A stretch of 64,000 bases of DNA from Symplocastrum torsivum CPER-KK1 (GTDB taxonomy: Bacteria; Cyanobacteriota; Cyanobacteriia; Cyanobacteriales; Coleofasciculaceae): the NCBI GenBank assembly GCA_019358875.1, contig JAHHIF010000009.1:122876-186875 (forward strand), in the 5' to 3' direction. A program made the translations under genes and the position numbers. Positions 19,589-26,306 of this stretch are shown one piece after another (the first letter of the stretch is position 1; the number at the start of each line of letters is the position of its first letter). The notes beneath the pieces are model-generated. The model was not told the origin of the DNA. It searched no databases and saw only the letters and a list, made by a program, of their open reading frames with translations.

Positions 19589-20122
19589 CTATCGCATAAA
19601 CAACTGAGTGAAGTAATAACTGTTACCTGTGCGCCAAACCCCGATACCTGTTTCTCGATATTCAGGACGCAAGATATTCTTGCGATGACCTGGACTATCC
19701 ATCCAACCCTGCACTGAGGCGGGCACGGGTTGAGGGATATTAGTACACATAAACAGATTCTCACCCAGCATGAAGTAGAAAATTATTCCTGCTGAGCGTA
19801 CCCGTTCTACCATCGTGCTACCCTCCGGACTGGTGTGGCTGAAGAAGTCTTTCTCTGCCATCTCCTGACTATAGTCACGCGCAGCCTGAGCTAACTTTTC
19901 ATTATTCTGAAGTTCACTCAAACCCTGCTTTTGACGAATTTCATTAATCCGCTGGCGCACCTGTGCTTCCATTTGCGCCGTTGCAGGAGATTGGGGTGTA
20001 GCAAGGGGAGTTGGTGGGGAACTGGAGGGAGTATCGAACTCAGGCAACTCCGAAAGAAATTGGGTGACAGAATCACATCCGGACAAAATCAGGGTAAGTG
20101 CCACCCAAACAGACCATCTCAT
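19589..20122 (-). CDS. CAP/SCP-domain lipoprotein
   Basis: The 177-residue secreted protein has a lipoprotein signal ending in LILSGC (Cys16), a Pro/Ser/Thr-rich linker to about residue 50, and a CAP (cysteine-rich secretory, PR1-like) domain of residues 52-177. Domain signatures are NEIRQKQGLSELQNNEKLAQAA, FFSHTSPEG (a cavity His) and GWMDSPGHRKNILRPEYRETGIGV (second His region). The biochemical role of bacterial CAP proteins is poorly defined. It lies 7 bases downstream of the PPOX-fold gene on the same strand and is probably cotranscribed. Confidence 0.88.
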   Translation of the reverse strand: MRWSVWVALTLILSGCDSVTQFLSELPEFDTPSSSPPTPLATPQSPATAQMEAQVRQRINEIRQKQGLSELQNNEKLAQAARDYSQEMAEKDFFSHTSPEGSTMVERVRSAGIIFYFMLGENLFMCTNIPQPVPASVQGWMDSPGHRKNILRPEYRETGIGVWRTGNSYYFTQLFMR

Positions 20123-20129
20123 AGGGTGT

Positions 20130-20636
20130 TTAGCTCAGGTTGATTTTTTCATTCTCGCCACTACTGGCTTTCTCGCCTGTGGTGATTGCTTTCACTAAGC
20201 CAATCGTGTGTGCCACAAAGCTTGACGGTGCATCCCAGTATTCCGCCTTCTGTACATTGACCTTAAGCAAAGCAATATCCGGTTCATCCAGTCCTTTGGG
20301 AAACCAGGCTTGGAGTTCTGGCTTCCACAATTCCTCTATCTTGCTGCGATCTTGCACTAATTGAGCGGTACCTGACATTGAGACATATCGTTGCTTATTG
20401 GGTGCTGAGAAACTAACGTTGACTTGTTGATGCTGCTCAACTTCCGTGACTTTATGGGAACTGGCATAGATGAAGAACCAGACGCTACCATCAGCTTCGA
20501 TCTCCCCATTCGTTGACATCGGGCGGCTATGCAGAGTCCCGTCCTCGTCTATTGTCGTTAGCATCCCAGTGTCAATGTCTTTGACGAGTTCACGCAGCTT
20601 CTTAATTTCTTCGTTGTGGTCTATGGAAGTTGTCAT
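20130..20636 (-). CDS. Pyridoxamine 5'-phosphate oxidase-fold (general stress protein 26-like) flavoprotein
   Basis: A 168-residue split-barrel protein. The N-terminal half has the usual order (LVKDIDTGMLTTIDEDGTLHSRPM, then GSVWFFIYASSHKVTEVEQ, then QVNVSFSAPNKQRYVSMSG), which matches the FMN/F420-binding general-stress group of the PPOX superfamily rather than true pyridoxine oxidase. The C-terminus (LLKVNVQKAEYWDAP) also fits that group. The role is likely stress-related redox or flavin binding. The CAP lipoprotein gene follows 7 bases downstream. Confidence 0.85.
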   Translation of the reverse strand: MTTSIDHNEEIKKLRELVKDIDTGMLTTIDEDGTLHSRPMSTNGEIEADGSVWFFIYASSHKVTEVEQHQQVNVSFSAPNKQRYVSMSGTAQLVQDRSKIEELWKPELQAWFPKGLDEPDIALLKVNVQKAEYWDAPSSFVAHTIGLVKAITTGEKASSGENEKINLS

Positions 20637-20791
20637 CTCTAGTTGCTCTTTATTTCGACACGAGTATGAAGGTTCTCTTACGACCGTTGTAATGGCTCGT
20701 AAGGCTATGATTCAGTGTTAACGTTCATAGGTCTGGATTGCCTAAGTCTAGGGGTGGAGTTCTGCTTGTCTAGGTTTTAATTTCCATACAG

Positions 20792-20967
20792 CTAATCCTG
20801 GATTTTCAGCCCATACTGATTGCAAAGGGCTAGCAGTTTTTGGGTGAAACGCGATCGCACGCTCTCCGGCGAGACGATTTCGCAATCTTCCGCATACTGC
20901 ATCACTTCACGGAGAAACCAGAAGGTACTCGATATTTTTCTCACACTCGCCGGACTCGCGGTTGATC
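20792..20967 (-). pseudogene. Remnant of a second WYL regulator gene
   Basis: Directly downstream of the intact WYL gene, the minus strand reads VRKISSTFWFLREV, then a CEIVSPESVRSRFTQKL segment, ending in TAG at 20792-20794. This matches the C-terminus of the intact WYL protein (VRRVSNPFWLVREV and CVVVSPESVREQVKQKL) with clear divergence. It has no start codon or N-terminal part, and the first residues of the match sit in a different frame. It is best read as the decayed tail of a tandem duplicate or of an older regulator. Confidence 0.7.
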
Positions 20968-20980
20968 GGGTTGTTGGTAT

Positions 20981-21859
20981 TCACCCCTCACTACTAACTT
21001 CTAATTCATACTGTTGGCATTGAAGCCGCAGCTTTTGCTTTACTTGTTCACGTACACTCTCTGGCGACACCACTACACAATCTCCCCCGTATCGTAAGAC
21101 TTCTCGAACTAGCCAGAAGGGATTTGACACGCGCCGCACTACTTGTCGCACTTTTTCTTCCTTTACCACTAATGTGTCATCACTTATATCTGCGTCTCTT
21201 GATTCATAGGCTTTCACCATTCCTCGTTTAAAGTGCAAGTACACTTTTAGGGAATCTAACCTTTCCTTACGCCATTGTCCGTCTATTGCAACGATTGACT
21301 TAATCCGATCCAGGCGTAGACAGCGATTGTGGATGAGTTCGGGAAAGTCACTATCTTTGATGTCTTCAGTCTCTTCACACCAGATTTGTAGGTAAAAACG
21401 CTTTTCTTCAAAGGAAATCTCGGCGTAACGAACGGTGAACGCCAACTCCTGTTCTTGGGCATTGCCATAAAGCAAACGAAAGGGTTGCTGATTGTTGATG
21501 TGTTGCTCGACAAGGATACGCCATGCCACGGTAGGCTGGCTCACCTCTTGGAGGAGAGATTGGCGCAGGGGTGATTCCAGGTTTCCCCGCTCTACCAACA
21601 GATGTGAGAGGGTTTGAGCTTCTCCAACGTATCCTGAATCAATGAGGACTTTAGTTGCTTGCCGTAGCGCTGCTACTTGAGTTGAGTTTAGGGTGAAAGA
21701 CTGTCCGACTTCTAGCTGCTGTTGTGCGATCGCGACAATCAAACCTGACACACTGGGTTCTTTGCCCCAGAGAATGTTTAATCGGCAAGCAATCGCCTCT
21801 AGCTGCTCCTTGGTTCCTGGCGGAATTGACAGTGTAATCGTTTCTTTTTTTCTCGGCAT
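20981..21859 (-). CDS. WYL-domain transcriptional regulator of the CRISPR-Cas locus
   Basis: The 292-residue protein has a short N-terminal segment (MPRKKETITLSIPPGTKEQL) resembling a ribbon-helix-helix DNA-binding part, and a WYL region from about 110 to 285 (FRLLYGNAQEQELAFTVRY ... FYLQIWCEE ... LRLDRIKSI ... FWLVREVLRYGGDCVVVSPESVR). WYL proteins often sit beside CRISPR-Cas loci, bind ligands such as nucleotides or RNA, and control transcription. It is divergent from cas10d across 290 bases, which makes control of the cas operon likely but not shown. Confidence 0.85.
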   Translation of the reverse strand: MPRKKETITLSIPPGTKEQLEAIACRLNILWGKEPSVSGLIVAIAQQQLEVGQSFTLNSTQVAALRQATKVLIDSGYVGEAQTLSHLLVERGNLESPLRQSLLQEVSQPTVAWRILVEQHINNQQPFRLLYGNAQEQELAFTVRYAEISFEEKRFYLQIWCEETEDIKDSDFPELIHNRCLRLDRIKSIVAIDGQWRKERLDSLKVYLHFKRGMVKAYESRDADISDDTLVVKEEKVRQVVRRVSNPFWLVREVLRYGGDCVVVSPESVREQVKQKLRLQCQQYELEVSSEG

Positions 21860-22149
21860 TTCCTAAATACACTTGCACTTTCTAAAAAGCTATGCCAAAC
21901 TCTTTAATGTAATTGTATATGACTCGATTACAGACAAGTGCAAGGGCAAGGCGAGAGAGGAATGTTTCTCGCATGGAGGTTTCCTGGCATGAACTAGTCG
22001 ATCTGGCGATCAAGTTGTCAGATAAACACTGAAAAAATCCACAACAGAAATCTATCGAGCTTGAAATATCGGTAGATTTCACAGTTCCAAATCTTTACTT
22101 GCTTCCATAAACTCAGTTCTGAAACTGGGATATCCTCACGAGGCTCAGC
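21860..22149. promoter_or_regulatory. Divergent promoter region between WYL regulator and cas operon
   Basis: These 290 bases separate the minus-strand WYL gene from cas10d and must hold both promoters. No clear dyad or sigma-70 site stands out to me. An in-frame TGA lies shortly upstream of the cas10d ATG, so cas10d cannot extend into this region. Confidence 0.5.
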
Positions 22150-24594
22150 ATGATTACTGACACGGCTCAAACCAAAATACTGATTAGCGCCCTAGCCGCA
22201 GATGTCATACCTGTTAAGAGGTCGGAGTTGATTGTGGCGTTAGCAAGTAAGCCAAATGCGGTGGCGATCGCTCAAACCTTTGACGACCCCAAACTCATCA
22301 GGAAGCTAAGGCTTGCAGATAGCAACGGAGTGAGTAACATCTCTCTGGATCTGGATTCTGATGGAGATAGGGTAATTTATCAAGACCAGGAAATCGGCAA
22401 GATTCAAATTTTATTCAAGTCACCGCTACCTGGTGAATTACAAGCTCGACTGGCTATTGAAAGCGCGATAGATAGGTTTTTGGAGTATCTGCAAAAGTTA
22501 CACCAGATAGTTGTGCTGGATGAAAGTAACCATCATGTGCGTGTTTTCATCCCAGTTAACAAAGCCTTAGGAGACTTCAAAACGCACTGGGAACGCTTCC
22601 TGAAAGATGTTGCTTTTTCAGCTAAGGGTAATCTCAAGTTCAAGTTACCAGGACTGGTGCAGACGTTTATCGTAATGCTCAACGCCATTACTTTGTCTGG
22701 ACGTGGTTTCAGTACTTTAGACGTACCGATTTTGACACAGGAGCAATCAAATGTTCTAGCGGCTTGGTATTTTGCCGTTTTCCGAGATGTCAAAAATCGC
22801 CAAAAACGCCGTGGGGAGCAAATAGCGGCAATACAAAATTTAATTGATGAGGCACGTAAGCCTAAGGAAAAGGAGTTAAAAGATAAGGAGGCAATGCAGG
22901 CAAAGGAACAGAAGAAATACACTGAGTATTTTAAGAAAGGGTTTAGGAAAATTTTGGAAGAACAGAACTCTTTCTGGCAAGAATTAAATGCAATTGAAAT
23001 AAAATTCACCGAACCGGGACTATCTAAAGCTCAACAGCGCAAGCTACAGAATCAGCAAGAAAAACTTAGAGAAAAAGTTATCTTTAGTCAAGAGTCTGTT
23101 CAAGACAAACTAAATCTGCTGGAGCAATGTGGGGGAAATCCATTTGAGTTTGTTCAATTAGACCAAAAACAAAACCCTACTAGGTTTAAGGTTATTGACT
23201 CTCTTGCCAATAACTTTAGTAGAACGGCTACAGACCAAATTAACTCGACTCGTGGTGACATATTTACTCAGTGCATTTCTGAGATGTATCGCCTGTTGGA
23301 GACTAAGCCGAGTGAGCCATTACCTGAACCTCTACTGACGGAGAAACCCGTTTTGTCAGCTGTGCGATCGCCTGGAGATGACAGCAAAGAATTTTGCTAT
23401 TCCTGCGGTGTTGCTCTCGATCCAAAAACTGCAAAATGGCAAGTTCTCAGATTCATGTTTGAGCGACCATCTCAGCGTCGCCAGTCGTCATCCAGTGAAG
23501 GCAGACCATATATCTGTTCATCTTGTTCAGCGTTAGCATTTGCCTCTCCACTGAAGGTTACAGAGGAGAGTATAATTCTTCGACTTGAACCTACTGATGG
23601 AAGCACAGCTACTGAATTAAAGATCAAAGATTACATCAGGATGCTGACTAGTAAAGAGCTACATCTAAGTGCAGGTCGATATTTAGTGCTAGCTTCAGAT
23701 CGGACTAATGGAGGTGATTTTGCATCTCAAAAGCTGGGTCAGATTCAGTATGCCTTGGTAAAAGTAGCTTCTATTTTCCCCGCTGAGGTTCTAGGCGATT
23801 TTAATTTTTCGTTATTTACCCAGAGTAGTCATCCAATTCATCTTGAAAGTAGGTACTTAATTTTTATTAAAGGTTTAATGGAGGGCTATAGCCAGTCGAT
23901 TGTTATTTCTGGAAAAGAAATCAATATGACTCTAGGTGATGCAGTGCGCTATGTAGAGCAAGATTTACCTTTTTTAGCAGAGTATAGCCTTACAAAAAAT
24001 TCTAGCGTTTCTCATGTTCTGACGTTAGAACAGGTTCGTGAAGCTTACTGGGAAAGGTTGCAAAAAGATTTGGAAGTAATAGGAGTTTCTATGAATTCAG
24101 ATAATCAAATATCCAAACGGGCAACTTTGTACAGAGATGTAGCAGCTTTAACTGGCTTAACTTATGCTTTTGCTCAGTCATTGGAGAGTACAGTCAGAAG
24201 GCTAAAACCAGAGGATACAGAGCGAGAAGTCAGCAAGCTGATTGAAAAAGTAGAGGATGCTGTAGCTTTCTGTTATTACGCAACTCTCGGAGATGAAAAT
24301 AAGACAAGCGTTGAAGCACGTTTTTATCACTATCCTGGCAACTACTTTATCTATGAACGGGCTAAAGAGTTACTTGAGAAGCTAGAAATTAGAGGGCGTG
24401 AAGAAAAAGATAGCTCAGGCAAAATATACCTGAAGTTCTATGCCGATGATGTTATCAATGCTTATGCTCATTTTGCCAAACATGACTATGCACAAGAAAA
24501 AGATTGGAAAGATTTAACCTATCAACTCAAACTTTCTCTGTACACCCGTTTTCCTGAATTGGTTCGCAAACTGAAATCTACAAGTGAGAAATAA
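22150..24594 (+). CDS. cas10d: Type I-D large subunit Cas10d (Csc3), lacking an HD domain
   Basis: The 814-residue large subunit of the type I-D effector. A zinc ribbon is visible at Cys416-x2-Cys419 and Cys456-x2-Cys459. A helical, Lys/Glu-rich segment spans about 225-330, and a helical C-terminal region begins near residue 640. Canonical Cas10d carries an HD nuclease at its N-terminus; here no His-Asp pair or HD signature is visible anywhere, and an in-frame stop just upstream excludes a longer form. No GGDD cyclase motif is seen. The next gene, csc2, starts 2 bases after the stop. An internal start at 24091 may produce the small subunit. Confidence 0.85.
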   Translation: MITDTAQTKILISALAADVIPVKRSELIVALASKPNAVAIAQTFDDPKLIRKLRLADSNGVSNISLDLDSDGDRVIYQDQEIGKIQILFKSPLPGELQARLAIESAIDRFLEYLQKLHQIVVLDESNHHVRVFIPVNKALGDFKTHWERFLKDVAFSAKGNLKFKLPGLVQTFIVMLNAITLSGRGFSTLDVPILTQEQSNVLAAWYFAVFRDVKNRQKRRGEQIAAIQNLIDEARKPKEKELKDKEAMQAKEQKKYTEYFKKGFRKILEEQNSFWQELNAIEIKFTEPGLSKAQQRKLQNQQEKLREKVIFSQESVQDKLNLLEQCGGNPFEFVQLDQKQNPTRFKVIDSLANNFSRTATDQINSTRGDIFTQCISEMYRLLETKPSEPLPEPLLTEKPVLSAVRSPGDDSKEFCYSCGVALDPKTAKWQVLRFMFERPSQRRQSSSSEGRPYICSSCSALAFASPLKVTEESIILRLEPTDGSTATELKIKDYIRMLTSKELHLSAGRYLVLASDRTNGGDFASQKLGQIQYALVKVASIFPAEVLGDFNFSLFTQSSHPIHLESRYLIFIKGLMEGYSQSIVISGKEINMTLGDAVRYVEQDLPFLAEYSLTKNSSVSHVLTLEQVREAYWERLQKDLEVIGVSMNSDNQISKRATLYRDVAALTGLTYAFAQSLESTVRRLKPEDTEREVSKLIEKVEDAVAFCYYATLGDENKTSVEARFYHYPGNYFIYERAKELLEKLEIRGREEKDSSGKIYLKFYADDVINAYAHFAKHDYAQEKDWKDLTYQLKLSLYTRFPELVRKLKSTSEK
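24091..24594 (+). CDS. cas11d: Predicted Cas11d small subunit from internal start in cas10d
   Basis: In frame within cas10d, AGGAG at 24081-24085 lies 5 bases before ATG at 24091, an excellent ribosome-binding site in the middle of a gene. Translation from it would give the helical C-terminal 167 residues (MNSDNQISKRATLYRDVAAL...). In studied type I-D systems the small subunit Cas11d is made by just such internal initiation within the cas10d message. The site is seen directly; its use here is inferred. Confidence 0.65.
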   Translation: MNSDNQISKRATLYRDVAALTGLTYAFAQSLESTVRRLKPEDTEREVSKLIEKVEDAVAFCYYATLGDENKTSVEARFYHYPGNYFIYERAKELLEKLEIRGREEKDSSGKIYLKFYADDVINAYAHFAKHDYAQEKDWKDLTYQLKLSLYTRFPELVRKLKSTSEK

Positions 24595-24596
24595 TC

Positions 24597-25469
24597 ATGG
24601 CTACTGGACTTCCAAAAACTGATGCTAAAAATCCACGTCTACACTTTGACATTTATGCAATTCTCGAAGGTTCTCAAGAGCTTTATTTTGGGCATGAGGT
24701 ACAGGTAAATGTAAACCTGGTTGAGACAGTGAAGCTATCTACTAAGGATGGGCGATCGCTAGAAAAATGCTACATCTCACCAACAAAACGCCGAGGCGTA
24801 GAGCGGCGATGTCTGATTTGGGCACCCGTGAAAACCGGAGAACTACTTGGTGATAAACAACAGTGTGGTATCCCTAAAACTTGCGCTGAACCAGACTGTC
24901 CGATCTGTAGTTCTTATGGTGGTTTGATTGCTGGGAAAAAAACTTTAATTGGTCGTGTTACACATGGCGGTGGCGTAGCTGTCCAGGAAATTTATCCGGT
25001 AGATAAGCAACGAGCGATGCATCCTTCACGCATTGCAAGCCCTGAAACGGGTAAGGATGAAACTCCAATTCCTTTCAAACGCCAATACAACCAACCCGGA
25101 TTGCTCTATCCAGTGTCGAATCATGCGCTGAGTATCACCGATCTAGAGTTTTCTTCAGTTGCCTATGCTTTCCTAGATGCACTGCCTCGAATTGGTTCTG
25201 GTAATCCGAAGGGAATTGCGATCGCAGAACACAATCAAAAACCTCTGCTAGTCCTGGATCGATATCTGGTTCCCAAAGGTAAGCGTCCAATCATCTCTCC
25301 TTCAGAAACTAATCCAGAAGTAGCGATTGAGGAGTTTATGCGGCTATCTAGGACACCAGAAATAAATTCTGACCACATTCAGACAAGCCACTTTGAGCGA
25401 TGGATTGGTGATGCGGCTTTAGAGAAATTGCAAGAGTATTCCAGCAACTTCGTTGACCACGTTTTATAG
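24597..25469 (+). CDS. csc2: Type I-D backbone protein Cas7d (Csc2)
   Basis: The 290-residue protein is expected to polymerise along the crRNA as the Cascade backbone. It starts MATGLPKTDAKNPRLHFDIYAI and has a Cys cluster (CGIPKTCAEPDCPICSSYGG) around residues 91-107, typical of the Csc2 zinc-binding insertion. Further features are the GRVTHGGGVAVQEIYPVDKQRAMHP stretch and the late glycine-rich PRIGSGNPKGIAI. Translation is probably coupled to cas10d, with 2 bases between stop and start, and csc1 follows 9 bases later. Confidence 0.92.
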   Translation: MATGLPKTDAKNPRLHFDIYAILEGSQELYFGHEVQVNVNLVETVKLSTKDGRSLEKCYISPTKRRGVERRCLIWAPVKTGELLGDKQQCGIPKTCAEPDCPICSSYGGLIAGKKTLIGRVTHGGGVAVQEIYPVDKQRAMHPSRIASPETGKDETPIPFKRQYNQPGLLYPVSNHALSITDLEFSSVAYAFLDALPRIGSGNPKGIAIAEHNQKPLLVLDRYLVPKGKRPIISPSETNPEVAIEEFMRLSRTPEINSDHIQTSHFERWIGDAALEKLQEYSSNFVDHVL

Positions 25470-25478
25470 GCATAACCT

Positions 25479-26306
25479 ATGTACTGCCTTGAATTCAAAA
25501 TTCAGCCTACGGCAGCAATGACATTTCGCATTCTGCCTGGGTCAATTCTCAACATTGCGACTTACCCCTTTGTTCCTCCAACCACTCTATCTGGATTCCT
25601 GCGAAGACTGGTAATGCTAAGTGCGGGGCTAGAAATTCCTGAAACTTCTGTCAATAAGGACAATCCGCCAACTTATGCCTTGCCGCCTCGTTACTTAGCT
25701 CTGGGGGCGTATCCAGTATCGAGTAAATGGAGTGGAGTTCACCGTACCTATCGCAAAGGAATGCGCGAGTTTACTCACGATACTTTTTCCAGATTGTATG
25801 TGGAGGAGGACAGAGCAAATTTTCAGCTTCACACCTGGGAGTATCTGATTGCAGAGGAATTGGTTGCTTATGTAGTTAGTGAATCTGCTGCTGGGCTAGA
25901 ACACTTCCAAGACTTAGAAGGGTATGGCTGCAAACTTGGCAAAGAAGGCTATGCAGTAATTACAGAAGTTTCTGAAGAACCAATCGAGCTAGAACGCACA
26001 ACTATTGCCGCTCATCCATCAACACTTCTGCCGATGGAAGCACTGCTACAGGATCGTCAATTTGTAGGCGGTTGCGATATTTACAACCTTTATCGCTACA
26101 ACTGGGCAATAGATGTCCAAACTCACTCTGAACAGGAAGGATTTTTAGACAGCAATCCTACCTCTATCCAAGGTTTTGTTCCTTTTGTTGCAGCCTATTT
26201 CTCCCATTCCATCAATCCTGCTCCTACACTCGATTACTACACCAATGGGGAAATCTATATCCCTGTCTCTCTCGTAAACCTGTTGAAAGGGGAAGTTTAT
26301 GTCTAA
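25479..26306 (+). CDS. csc1: Type I-D Cas5-like protein (Csc1)
   Basis: The 275-residue protein is the Cas5d-type subunit that holds the 5' handle of the crRNA and helps recognise the PAM. Its N-terminal part has the Cas5-like sequence FRILPGSILNIATYPFVPPTTLSGFLRRL, including the PPTTLSGFLR segment typical of RAMP proteins. Its stop overlaps the cas3 start by 8 bases (ATGTCTAA at 26299-26306), which implies coupled translation. Confidence 0.9.
   Translation: MYCLEFKIQPTAAMTFRILPGSILNIATYPFVPPTTLSGFLRRLVMLSAGLEIPETSVNKDNPPTYALPPRYLALGAYPVSSKWSGVHRTYRKGMREFTHDTFSRLYVEEDRANFQLHTWEYLIAEELVAYVVSESAAGLEHFQDLEGYGCKLGKEGYAVITEVSEEPIELERTTIAAHPSTLLPMEALLQDRQFVGGCDIYNLYRYNWAIDVQTHSEQEGFLDSNPTSIQGFVPFVAAYFSHSINPAPTLDYYTNGEIYIPVSLVNLLKGEVYV

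Noticed and set aside
22150..24594. Cyclic oligonucleotide synthesis by Cas10d
   Set aside because: No GGDD palm motif is visible; the NGGDF stretch near residue 520 is not in a palm-like context, and no CARF effector gene is nearby.
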